From Clostridium saudiense (GTDB taxonomy: Bacteria > Bacillota > Clostridia > Clostridiales > Clostridiaceae), in the NCBI RefSeq assembly GCF_000577815.1, contig NZ_CBYM010000001.1:124001-188000 (forward strand): a DNA stretch of 64,000 bases, written 5' to 3'. Under the pieces are notes generated by a model. The model was not told the origin of the DNA and ran no database searches. It saw only the letters and a program-made list of their open reading frames with translations. Numbering within the stretch: position 1 is the first letter of the stretch; each line of letters starts with the position of its first letter. The position numbers and the translations under genes are program-made. This document shows positions 19,967 through 27,543 of this stretch, piece by piece.

Positions 19967-20773
19967 GTGAGTTATAATTCAATTTATGATATTATTGGAT
20001 TGAACAATGAGGTAAATAGATTAGAAACTCAAGCTAAGCTGGGGTGGAGTAAAGAATTTAGAGCTCTTAAATGGTTAGGGCTAAAAGATGGAATGAAAAT
20101 ATTAGATGTTGGTTCTGGACCAGGTTCATATACTGAATTGTTATTAGAAAATTTACCTAATAGTGAAATAACGGGTTTAGAAATAGATAAAAATTTATTA
20201 TCTATAGCAAAAGATAGGTTGAAAGATTATCCTAGTGAAAGGTTAAATTTTAAGTATGGATCAATTTTGAATAGTGGATTAAAGGAAAATTCTTTTGATT
20301 TTATTATTTGTAGGTTTGTATATCAGCATTTAGAAAAACCTTTAGCTGCAACAAGAGAAATATATAAATTATTGAAACCAGGTGGAATAGTTGCCATTAT
20401 TGATTCAGATAGGGGGCTTTATGGGGTAAGTGAACCTGATATTTTATTTAAAAGTGGAAGAGGGTTTATAAGTCAAATAGAGAGAAGAGCTAAATGGAAC
20501 AGAGAAATTGGTAGAAAACTTTTGAAAATTTTAAAGTATGAAGGATTTGATAAGTTAGATTTTGAAGCAGTAACAATCCACAGTGACTTGGTTGGAATAC
20601 AGAATATTATTGGAGTTGATAATGTTCCTCCAGAATTAATCAAAATTGTTAGCAGGAATAATCCTAGATTGGGTAAGATAATGAAAATGTGCTGTGACAA
20701 AAAAGAAAGGGAAAATTGCACAATAATTTTTTTGAATTTAATTGCAAAAGGTCAAAAGCCTATAATAACATAA
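19967..20773 (+). CDS. Class I SAM-dependent methyltransferase
   Basis: The 268-residue protein has SAM motif I ILDVGSGPGSYTE near residue 47, motif II acidic residue in ITGLEIDKNLL, FDFIICRFVYQHLEKPL and the post-motif LLKPGGIVAIIDSD. Ubiquinone/menaquinone-type and natural-product methyltransferases share this core; the methyl acceptor is not evident. It starts with GTG after AAAGGAG. It is followed at once by a terminator shared with the small minus-strand gene. Confidence 0.8.
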   Translation: MSYNSIYDIIGLNNEVNRLETQAKLGWSKEFRALKWLGLKDGMKILDVGSGPGSYTELLLENLPNSEITGLEIDKNLLSIAKDRLKDYPSERLNFKYGSILNSGLKENSFDFIICRFVYQHLEKPLAATREIYKLLKPGGIVAIIDSDRGLYGVSEPDILFKSGRGFISQIERRAKWNREIGRKLLKILKYEGFDKLDFEAVTIHSDLVGIQNIIGVDNVPPELIKIVSRNNPRLGKIMKMCCDKKERENCTIIFLNLIAKGQKPIIT

Positions 20774-20792
20774 AAAGGGTAAGAACCCTTTT
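20773..20792. terminator. Short bidirectional terminator
   Basis: AAAAGGGT (20773-20780) pairs with ACCCTTTT (20785-20792) over AAGA. It lies between the converging methyltransferase and small-peptide genes. Confidence 0.65.
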
Positions 20793-20795
20793 AAA

Positions 20796-20945
20796 TTAAT
20801 TATACCACCATTTAGAAGGAACACTTTTAGGTGTATAAATATTATTTTGAATATTTTTATTTATTTGTTTAGTAGAGTATGTATTAATGAAATTAAAAGA
20901 TAAGCTTATAAATAATAATGGGATAATGAATAATGATTTTTTCAT
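20796..20945 (-). CDS. Small secreted peptide, 49 residues, function unknown
   Basis: The frame begins with ATG at 20945, five bases after a GGAGG ribosome site (20951-20955 on the plus strand). It encodes two lysines, a long hydrophobic run (SLFIIPLLFISLSFNFI), a polar Asn/Lys/Gln section and a C-terminus SVPSKWWYN. This is the layout of a signal peptide plus a short exported tail of about 27 residues. No lipobox is visible and there is no cysteine. It converges on the methyltransferase gene and shares its terminator. A signalling or antimicrobial peptide, or a small membrane protein, are all possible. Confidence 0.55.
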   Translation of the reverse strand: MKKSLFIIPLLFISLSFNFINTYSTKQINKNIQNNIYTPKSVPSKWWYN

Positions 20946-21019
20946 AATAACCTCCATAAAAATAAAATTATATAATATTAATATCCCACATATTTATCTT
21001 AATTATTTATAAAATAAAA

Positions 21020-21058
21020 GATACTGTAGAAAAATAAATTTTGCTACAGTATCCCTTT
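21020..21058 (-). terminator. Terminator of the zinc-ribbon membrane protein gene
   Basis: GATACTGTAG (21020-21029) pairs with CTACAGTATC (21044-21053). On the minus strand it follows the stop codon directly and leads into T-rich sequence. Confidence 0.7.
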
Positions 21059-21481
21059 TTATGTTCTAAAGTCAAATTTAGTAGAGCATTTTTTGCACGT
21101 AACGACAATCTTACCTTTTCTTCTTGGAAGTCTTAATTTTTGACCACAATTAGGACATTTGGTAATCTTATAATCACGAAATTGAGTGTACTTTTGTTTT
21201 ATTCTACCAAATAAAAATGAGATATTATTTAAATCATAGTTTTGTAAGTTATAAGGTATAGATTTACCGAATTTATTTAATAGTTTATTTGTGTATGTAT
21301 AAAATACATTATATTCTTCTTTTCTTTTATATATTTTTTTTGAAAAAGCTCTATATATTGCATATGCAAATACAATAATACCTAAAACTCTTGTTATATC
21401 AAATATATTAAGTATAAAAGATAATAAAACAAGTACTATAGATAATAAATCAAATCCATAAGTACCATTTAAAAAGTTCAT
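21059..21481 (-). CDS. Membrane protein with C-terminal zinc ribbon
   Basis: The 140-residue protein has two close hydrophobic helices near the N-terminus (about residues 8-45, LLSIVLVLLSFILNIF and VLGIIVFAYAIYRAF). A basic cytoplasmic stretch follows, and a C-terminal zinc ribbon has CPNCGQ near 112 and CKKC near 130, LRLPRRKGKIVVTC between. A zinc ribbon of this type often binds nucleic acid or protein; the role is unknown. I chose ATG 21481, six bases after GGGGTG, over an upstream in-frame codon without a ribosome site. A 20-bp palindrome lies about 130 bases upstream. Confidence 0.7.
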   Translation of the reverse strand: MNFLNGTYGFDLLSIVLVLLSFILNIFDITRVLGIIVFAYAIYRAFSKKIYKRKEEYNVFYTYTNKLLNKFGKSIPYNLQNYDLNNISFLFGRIKQKYTQFRDYKITKCPNCGQKLRLPRRKGKIVVTCKKCSTKFDFRT

Positions 21482-21608
21482 ATAATCACCCCTAATTATA
21501 TAAGTTTTTTTATAATTATAATATAAATTCAAAGGTTGTACAATTTAAAATATAAGAACAAATGGTGAATAAAAAATTAATAATAGGATAATATAAAATT
21601 GTAATCAC

Positions 21609-21628
21609 TTAGTTACATGTGTAACTAA
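21609..21628. promoter_or_regulatory. Palindrome, possible operator
   Basis: TTAGTTACA (21609-21617) and TGTAACTAA (21620-21628) are perfect 9-bp arms around a TG centre, of the type bound by dimeric regulators such as MarR or PadR families. It is upstream of the minus-strand gene at 21481. No matching regulator is encoded nearby. Confidence 0.4.
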
Positions 21629-21643
21629 TGATTGATTATGGGG

Positions 21644-21671
21644 CGTTGCAATAAAAAATGCAACGTCTTTT
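21644..21671 (+). terminator. Hairpin with T tract, plus-strand terminator-like
   Basis: CGTTGCA (21644-21650) pairs with TGCAACG (21659-21665), then TCTTTT. It lies immediately beyond the stop codon of the DUF1294 gene on the opposite strand, and no plus-strand gene is visible before it. A short plus-strand transcript through the palindrome at 21609 is possible. Confidence 0.45.
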
Positions 21672-21930
21672 ATTTTGTAGTATATAATACAAGTATAAAT
21701 TGAACTAAAAAAATAAATGGAAATCCTATTTTAAATTTCAAATGTTTAGTTTTATGTCTGAAAGTATACATTCCGATTATTCCACCAATACTTCCACCTA
21801 AAAGGCATAAAATAAATAGTGTTTTTTCTTTTATTCTCCATTTGTTTGTAACTGCTTTTCTTTTATCTATACCCATTAAAATAAATAGTAATAGGTTTAT
21901 TAATAAAAAATAAATAAGTTTTAAATTCAT
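21670..21930 (-). CDS. DUF1294 family small membrane protein
   Basis: The 86-residue protein matches the DUF1294/YsdA pattern: an N-terminal membrane helix, GIDKRKAVTNKWRIKEKTL, a second helix LGGSIGGIIGMYTFRHKTKH, and a last helix FPFIFLVQFIL. The function of the family is unknown. The ribosome site is AGGAGG. It lies downstream of plsY on the same strand, but a terminator separates them, so it is probably transcribed alone or by read-through. Confidence 0.85.
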   Translation of the reverse strand: MNLKLIYFLLINLLLFILMGIDKRKAVTNKWRIKEKTLFILCLLGGSIGGIIGMYTFRHKTKHLKFKIGFPFIFLVQFILVLYTTK

Positions 21931-21948
21931 ATAACCTCCTAAAAAATA

Positions 21949-21980
21949 AAAAACACTGAGGCATATTATTCAGTGTTTTT
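21949..21980 (-). terminator. Terminator of plsY
   Basis: AAAAACACTGA (21949-21959) pairs with TCAGTGTTTTT (21970-21980). On the minus strand it follows the plsY stop and ends in a T run. Confidence 0.85.
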
Positions 21981-21987
21981 TATAGAT

Positions 21988-22578
21988 TTACTTTTCTTGG
22001 CCTTTAGCTAATCTTACAATATTACTTTTATGTCTCCAAAAAACAAGTATGCAAGCAAATAAAGTTGCACATACATAATATTTGTCATAGCCAAGTAATA
22101 AAGTTGAGATAAATAAAGTTACACCAGCAGATAGTGAGCGAATTGAAACTATCTTAGTAAATAGTTTTAAACCAAAAAATACAACTGCTGTAATTAAAAA
22201 TGGAATTGGTAATGCAACCATGAATGCAGCTGCAGAAGTAGCAACACCTTTTCCGCCTTTAAATTTTAAAAATATTGTGTAATTATGACCTAATATAGCA
22301 GCTATAGCAACTAATGATAAGCTTAAGCTTTCGTTAGTTTGTAAAATATCAGTCCAAATTAAAATTCTTGTTAATAAAACAGGAATAATAGCTTTTAACA
22401 TATCACATATTGCAGTGATTTTTGAAAGCTTGTCCCCGGCAACTCTTTTAACATTTGTTGCTCCAATATTTCCACTTCCATAATCTCTTACATCTTTGTT
22501 AAGAGTTTTTTTAACTAAAATATAGCCAGTTGGAATTGATCCCATTAAATAAGAAAAAATAACTAGTAATGCTAACAT
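21988..22578 (-). CDS. plsY: Glycerol-3-phosphate acyltransferase PlsY
   Basis: The 196-residue protein has about five membrane helices and the three conserved PlsY loops: GSIPTGYI near residue 13 and DYGSGNIGATNVKR near 33, GHNYTIFLKFKGGKGVATS near 100, and a C-terminal RHKSNIVRL. It transfers the acyl group from acyl phosphate to glycerol-3-phosphate, the first step of phospholipid synthesis, in the membrane. The length is normal for the family. The ribosome site is AAGGAGG. Confidence 0.95.
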   Translation of the reverse strand: MLALLVIFSYLMGSIPTGYILVKKTLNKDVRDYGSGNIGATNVKRVAGDKLSKITAICDMLKAIIPVLLTRILIWTDILQTNESLSLSLVAIAAILGHNYTIFLKFKGGKGVATSAAAFMVALPIPFLITAVVFFGLKLFTKIVSIRSLSAGVTLFISTLLLGYDKYYVCATLFACILVFWRHKSNIVRLAKGQEK

Positions 22579-22754
22579 GGGTACCTCCTTATATATATCT
22601 TTACATAAATATAATATTTAAGAATGTTAAAATATGCAAGTAATATTTAGTTTTTTATTTGTGGAAAAAATTGAAATATTAAAGGGTTATAATAACAACA
22701 AAGAAATAACCAGCATATAATACAATATAAGATAAATATAATGAGGAGTATTTT

Positions 22755-22904
22755 ATGAATAGATGGGATGATATAGCTATTATTACATTTATTGCTTGTG
22801 ACGCTGTTTTGGAAAATCTTAATTTGGGTAAAAATTTTTATAGGTATTTTTGTAAAAAAATTGAAAGTGGAGCTAAAGAGATAGTTGGTAAATTATCGAA
22901 ATAA
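22755..22904 (+). CDS. Small ORF of 49 residues, function unknown
   Basis: ATG at 22755 follows GAGGAG at a suitable distance. The product starts MNRWDDIAIITFIACDAVLE, then NLNLGKNFYRYFCKKI and a basic C-terminus IVGKLSK. It has an amphipathic or weakly hydrophobic first half and two cysteines. No family is recognised. It could be a genuine small protein or a chance frame; the good ribosome site favours the former. Confidence 0.4.
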   Translation: MNRWDDIAIITFIACDAVLENLNLGKNFYRYFCKKIESGAKEIVGKLSK

Positions 22905-23199
22905 TAAAAAAAATAAAGCTTAATTAAGTAAAAAATGGTAAACATAAATTTTAGATATTTAGGAAAATATAAAATATGTAAATAACAAGGGTGTAAATTG
23001 GGAAAAAAAGAAAAATATAATTTATATTTAGCTACTTTAGCATAAAAAATTAATTTTAATAAAATGCATAAAAAAATGAGGATAATACAAGAGTAAAAAA
23101 TGTTGACAAATGCTAATAAAATGTCGTATTCTGTAACGGTGCGAAAAAATGTTTACGCATTTTTAGGATTGTATTAGAAAAACATGAGGTGAATTATCA
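22905..23199 (+). promoter_or_regulatory. Control region of the sugar/glycerol-phosphate ABC operon
   Basis: TTGACA (23103-23108) and TATTCT (23127-23132), 18-bp spacer, form a strong promoter. A 20-bp dyad, TGCGAAAA (23140-23147) / TTTACGCA (23152-23159) with an AATG centre, sits at the expected transcription start. This is typical of a LacI/GntR-type operator, but the regulator is not in the window. The upstream 190 bases are AT-rich with nothing else visible. Confidence 0.6.
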
Positions 23200-24243
23200 A
23201 TGGGAATAAGACTAGAAAACCTAGTTGTAAAATTTGGAGACTTTAAAGCAATTAATGACGTTACATTACAAATACCAAAAGGAAAGCTAGTTTCATTATT
23301 GGGTCCATCTGGTTCAGGGAAATCTACTACATTATTTACGATTTCTGGAATACATAAGCCTTCTAGTGGAAAGATATTTTTTGGAGATAGAGATGTAACA
23401 GGTTTAGAACCGGAACAACTTGGAATAGGGCTTGTTTTTCAAAACTATGCACTATATCCACATATGACAGTAAGAGAAAATATATTATTCCCTTTAAAAA
23501 ATTTAAAGTGGGATAAGCAAGAAGCTGAAAAGAGAGTAGTTGAAGTTGCTAAAATAGTAAAAATAGCGGATCAACTAGATAAAAAGCCATCTCAGCTTTC
23601 AGGGGGACAACAGCAAAGAGTTGCTATAGCAAGAGCTTTAGCAAAGAAACCAGAAATTCTACTTTTAGATGAACCTTTATCAAACTTAGATACAAAGTTA
23701 AGGGTTGAAACAAGACAAGAAATAAGAAGAATACAAAAAGAAACAGGGGTTACAGCTATATTTGTAACACATGACCAAGAAGAGGCTATGTGTATATCAG
23801 ATGAAATAGTATTAATGAAAGACGGAGCAATTCAGCAAGTTTCATCACCAACAGATATTTATATGAACCCAGTTAATAAGTTTGTTGCTTCATTTATAGG
23901 AAGTCCAGAAATGAACTTTATTGATATTGATTTAAAAGATGGAGTAGGAAATTTAGATACTTTAACAATTGAAAACTTACCAAAAAATAAGAATAAGGTA
24001 ATACTTGGAGTAAGAGCTGAAGATTTTGAAGTTGCAGAAAAAGGACTTCAAACTAAAGTAGTTACAGTAGAGATATTAGGTAGAGAAAGATTATTAACTT
24101 TAGACCATAAAGGAAAAGAGTATAAAATGCTAGTTGATAAGGAATTCTTTATTGATGAAGGTGCAGACTTAACGATTAGGCCTAAGAATGGTAAGAGTTA
24201 TGTATTTGACTCTGAAAGTGAGGAGTTCATAGCAAAATGTTAA
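23200..24243 (+). CDS. ugpC: ABC transporter ATP-binding protein, UgpC/MsmX family
   Basis: The 347-residue ATPase has Walker A GPSGSGKS near residue 35, Q-loop VFQNYALYPH, signature LSGGQQQR near 133, Walker B ILLLDEPLSNLD near 154, and the H-loop FVTHDQEEA. A C-terminal TOBE/OB domain (about 240-347) is that of CUT1 importers. It energises uptake of a sugar or glycerol-phosphate compound with the two permeases and binding protein that follow. Its last codons overlap the next gene by seven bases, indicating tight cotranscription. The substrate is inferred from the partners. Confidence 0.87.
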   Translation: MGIRLENLVVKFGDFKAINDVTLQIPKGKLVSLLGPSGSGKSTTLFTISGIHKPSSGKIFFGDRDVTGLEPEQLGIGLVFQNYALYPHMTVRENILFPLKNLKWDKQEAEKRVVEVAKIVKIADQLDKKPSQLSGGQQQRVAIARALAKKPEILLLDEPLSNLDTKLRVETRQEIRRIQKETGVTAIFVTHDQEEAMCISDEIVLMKDGAIQQVSSPTDIYMNPVNKFVASFIGSPEMNFIDIDLKDGVGNLDTLTIENLPKNKNKVILGVRAEDFEVAEKGLQTKVVTVEILGRERLLTLDHKGKEYKMLVDKEFFIDEGADLTIRPKNGKSYVFDSESEEFIAKC

Positions 24244-25103
24244 AGAAAAATAGAAAAGGATATTTATACTTATTGCCTGCAATTTTAATATTAGGTATTT
24301 TTGTATTTTATCCTATAATAAATACTATTATTTTTAGCTTTGATGAAACAAAAGCTAAAGGATTTGTTTTTGGATTTGGATCTTACAAATACTTATTTCA
24401 AGATAAGAGATTTATACAATCTTTATTTAATACAGTAATTTATGCTGCTATTGTACCAGCTTTATCAGTAATTATATCTTTATTAATTGCAAATGCCTTA
24501 GCAAACATAAAAAATGAAAAGGTAAGAGGGATGTTCCAAAGTATATATTTCTTACCATATGTAACATCGCTTGTTGCAATAGGAATAGTGTGGTCATGGT
24601 TATTTAATTCAGAATATGGAATAATTAATTTTATTTTAGGTAAGGTAGGGATTAGCCCTATAAACTGGTTAAATGATCCTAAGTATGCGATGATAGCATT
24701 AATAATTTTTGCAGTTTGGAAAAGTTTAGCTTTCAATACGTTGATTTTAACAACAGGAATAGCTTCAATTAATCCACAATATTATCAAGCAGCGAAGATT
24801 GACCAAGCAACTAGTGGAACAATATTTAGAAAAATAACTGTTAAATTAGTTTCACCTATGATTGCATATACATATGTTATAAGTTTAATTGCAGCATTTA
24901 AGGTTTATACTGAGGTTTATGTTTTATTTGGGGGACGTACTTTAGATGGTGCAGTATCAACGGTGGTTAGATATATAATAGATAGATTCTATGGAGATCA
25001 GGATTTCCCATTAGCATTTGCAGCTTCAGTTGTTCTTTTAATTATTATATTAACAGTAACTTTAGTTCAAAAAACTGTAGCGCGTAATAAGATTCATTAC
25101 TAA
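24237..25103 (+). CDS. CUT1/Ugp-type ABC transporter permease, first subunit
   Basis: The 288-residue membrane protein has six predicted helices, with an N-terminal LYLLPAILILGIFVFYPI. The binding-protein-dependent permease loop IASINPQYYQAAKIDQATSG (near residue 175) contacts the ATPase. It most resembles UgpA or MsmF-type proteins importing glycerol-3-phosphate or oligosaccharides. It overlaps the ATPase gene by seven bases and ends 11 bases before the second permease. Confidence 0.85.
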   Translation: MLKKNRKGYLYLLPAILILGIFVFYPIINTIIFSFDETKAKGFVFGFGSYKYLFQDKRFIQSLFNTVIYAAIVPALSVIISLLIANALANIKNEKVRGMFQSIYFLPYVTSLVAIGIVWSWLFNSEYGIINFILGKVGISPINWLNDPKYAMIALIIFAVWKSLAFNTLILTTGIASINPQYYQAAKIDQATSGTIFRKITVKLVSPMIAYTYVISLIAAFKVYTEVYVLFGGRTLDGAVSTVVRYIIDRFYGDQDFPLAFAASVVLLIIILTVTLVQKTVARNKIHY

Positions 25104-25114
25104 GAGGTGTAAAA

Positions 25115-25942
25115 ATGAAAACTAAGAATAATATAAAAGCAGCCATTAAATACTTCTTATTAGTTGCCTTTGCTATAATAACGCTGTTCCCATTTTATTG
25201 GATGATAGCATCTTCATTAAAATCAAGCTTTGAAGTTATTCAAACACCACCAACTATGGTGCCTGAAAAGTTTATGTGGAGTAATTTTAGCACGGCATTT
25301 TCAATGGCTCCTTTTGGGAGATATTTTATAAATACAATAATAGTAACAGCTTTAAGTATTGTTACAACTGTAGTAATTGCGATACTATCAGCCTTTGCTT
25401 TTTCACATCTTGAATTTAAGGGAAGAGATTTAATATTTTCAATTTTCTTGGCTTCAATGATGATTCCAGGTGAAGTTCTTATAGTAACAAACTTTAAGAC
25501 AATTTCAGCGTTAAAAATGATAGATAGTTATAGTGCATTATTTGTGCCATACATGGCTAATGTATTATACATATATATGCTTAGAGAATTCTTCTTAAAG
25601 ATTCCAAAGCAACTTTATTATGCTGCAAAAGTTGATGGAGCAAGTGATTGGAAGTTCTTATGGAAAATAGTTGTACCTATGGCTAAACCATCAATAATAA
25701 CAATATGTATTTTAGTTGGTATAAATTCATGGAATGCTTTCTTATGGCCATTATTAGTAACTAATAGTGATAACATGAGATTACTTGCAAATGGATTAAC
25801 TGCATTCCAATCAGATGTTGGAAATAGATATGAATTATTAATGGCAGCTTCAACAATAATTACAATGCCGATAGTTATAGTTTACTTGTTCTTACACAAG
25901 AAGATTATGAATGGAATTTCTATTGGGGGAACTAAGGGATAA
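25115..25942 (+). CDS. CUT1/Ugp-type ABC transporter permease, second subunit
   Basis: The 275-residue protein has six membrane helices, typical opening FPFYWMIASSLKSSFEV, and the EAA coupling loop KQLYYAAKVDGASDWKFLWK near residue 165. It resembles UgpE/MsmG. It pairs with the preceding permease to form the transport channel. The ribosome site is AGAGG. A 170-base gap with an imperfect hairpin separates it from the binding protein gene. Confidence 0.85.
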   Translation: MKTKNNIKAAIKYFLLVAFAIITLFPFYWMIASSLKSSFEVIQTPPTMVPEKFMWSNFSTAFSMAPFGRYFINTIIVTALSIVTTVVIAILSAFAFSHLEFKGRDLIFSIFLASMMIPGEVLIVTNFKTISALKMIDSYSALFVPYMANVLYIYMLREFFLKIPKQLYYAAKVDGASDWKFLWKIVVPMAKPSIITICILVGINSWNAFLWPLLVTNSDNMRLLANGLTAFQSDVGNRYELLMAASTIITMPIVIVYLFLHKKIMNGISIGGTKG

Positions 25943-25981
25943 TACAATAATTAGTTATGTAGGTGAAAGATATTTTAAAAG

Positions 25982-26012
25982 TTAAAGTATTAGCTGAATT
26001 TAGTACTTTTAA
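25982..26012 (+). promoter_or_regulatory. Intercistronic hairpin before the binding-protein gene
   Basis: TTAAAGTA (25982-25989) can pair with TACTTTTAA (26004-26012), one bulge, without a T tract. In many ABC operons such structures raise the level of the binding protein mRNA; here that is inference. Confidence 0.3.
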
Positions 26013-26113
26013 AGTAATTTATTATATAGTTTGGTTATGAAATTTATATTTTAACTTTTAATTATCTTTTATTATAAAAAATATATATATTTAAGGTTTT
26101 AGAGGTGAAACAA

Positions 26114-27448
26114 ATGAAAAGAAGATTATTAGCATCTTTAATGACTGCAGTAGTTGCAGTTACAGCATTAACTGGTTGCGGAAGTAATAATTCATCAAGT
26201 GAAAAAGCTGAGATTGTTACTGAGTTAACACAACCAGTATCAATTGAAATGTGGCACTATATGAATGGTAAACAAGCTGAAATTTTACAAACTATAGTAG
26301 ATGATTTCAATGCAACAAATGGAAAAGGTATAACAGTTACTGCATCTAGCCAAGGGAGTATTACCGATTTAAACAAGAAAGTTATTGCTGCATCACAATC
26401 AAATACATTACCAGCAATAATTAATGTTTATCCAGATGCTGCAACAGGATTAATCAATGAAAATAAAGTTGTTGATTTAACTCCATATGTAAATGATTCT
26501 TCAATAGGAATGAAAGAGGATATTGAAAATGATTTCATTCCAGACTTTATTAAAGAGTTATCACAATGGGGAAATAATAAAGTTTATGGATTACCTATGA
26601 CTAAATCTACTGAAGTTTTATATGTAAATAAAAACTTATTAGAGCAATTAGGTTATACTGTTGATGATTTAAAAGATTTAACTTTTGAAAAATTAGCTGA
26701 AATTTCTCAAAAAGCATATGATGAATTAGGAATAGCAGGATTTGGTTTTGATTCAAGCTCGAATGCATTTATTTCATCATTAAAAGAAGAAGGTAAAGAT
26801 TTTGTTGAGTTAGATGGAAAAATAAATGTTAATAATGATTGGGCTAAAGAATTTATGCAATTCTTTAGAGATAAGACTCAAAGTGGTGCTTTTAGAGTTC
26901 CAGGTGAAGATAAATTCTTATCAGGTCCATTTTCAAACCAAAAATTATTAGCTTATCAAGGATCATCTGCAGGTTTTGCACACATAAACACTAATGGTGC
27001 TTTTGAAATTGCAGTAGTAGAAGTTCCACATTTTGAAGGTAAAGATAAAGCTGTTATACAACAAGGTGCATCATTATTTGTTACAAATGATGTTTCTGCA
27101 GAAGCTCAATATGCAGCTTATGAATTTATAAAGTTTGCAACAAACACTGAAAACACTGCTAAGTTTGCTACTGGTACTGGATATTTACCAGTAAGAAAAT
27201 CAGCTTTAGATTCTTCAATTGTTCAAGATGTTTTAGCTGATACTACTTCTTTATATGGTAAGATTTATGAGGTAGCAAATACTTCTTTAAATTATGCTTA
27301 CTTTACACCAGCTGTAAATAATGCTCAATCAGCTAGAACAGTAGCAGAAGAAAAATATGCTTCATATGTTACTGGAACATCTGATGATGTAGAAGCAATG
27401 TTAAAAGAAATGAATTCTCAAGTTGAAACTTCTATAAGTCGTCAATAA
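26114..27448 (+). CDS. Extracellular solute-binding lipoprotein, UgpB-like
   Basis: The 444-residue lipoprotein has signal peptide MKRRLLASLMTAVVAVTA with lipobox LTGC. The mature part is a family 1 solute-binding protein: IEMWHYMNGKQAEILQTIVD, VIAASQSNTLPAIINVYPDA, YGLPMTKSTEVLYVNKNLLE, and VFVTN-like closing elements. The WHYMNG and PAIINVYP segments recall UgpB, suggesting glycerol-3-phosphate or a glycerophosphodiester, but oligosaccharides remain possible. I use ATG 26114, five bases after AGAGGTGA, rather than the GTG inside that ribosome site. A strong terminator follows. Confidence 0.83.
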   Translation: MKRRLLASLMTAVVAVTALTGCGSNNSSSEKAEIVTELTQPVSIEMWHYMNGKQAEILQTIVDDFNATNGKGITVTASSQGSITDLNKKVIAASQSNTLPAIINVYPDAATGLINENKVVDLTPYVNDSSIGMKEDIENDFIPDFIKELSQWGNNKVYGLPMTKSTEVLYVNKNLLEQLGYTVDDLKDLTFEKLAEISQKAYDELGIAGFGFDSSSNAFISSLKEEGKDFVELDGKINVNNDWAKEFMQFFRDKTQSGAFRVPGEDKFLSGPFSNQKLLAYQGSSAGFAHINTNGAFEIAVVEVPHFEGKDKAVIQQGASLFVTNDVSAEAQYAAYEFIKFATNTENTAKFATGTGYLPVRKSALDSSIVQDVLADTTSLYGKIYEVANTSLNYAYFTPAVNNAQSARTVAEEKYASYVTGTSDDVEAMLKEMNSQVETSISRQ

Positions 27449-27467
27449 AAGAATTAATACAATTATT

Positions 27468-27498
27468 ACCCTACTTAGCTATCTAAGTAGGGTGTTTT
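27468..27498 (+). terminator. Terminator of the ABC importer operon
   Basis: ACCCTACTTAG (27468-27478) pairs with CTAAGTAGGGT (27483-27493), 4-nt loop, then a T run. Confidence 0.9.
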
Positions 27499-27543
27499 TC
27501 TAGAAATTATTAATATAATTATCAATTAAGGAGGTAATTAATT

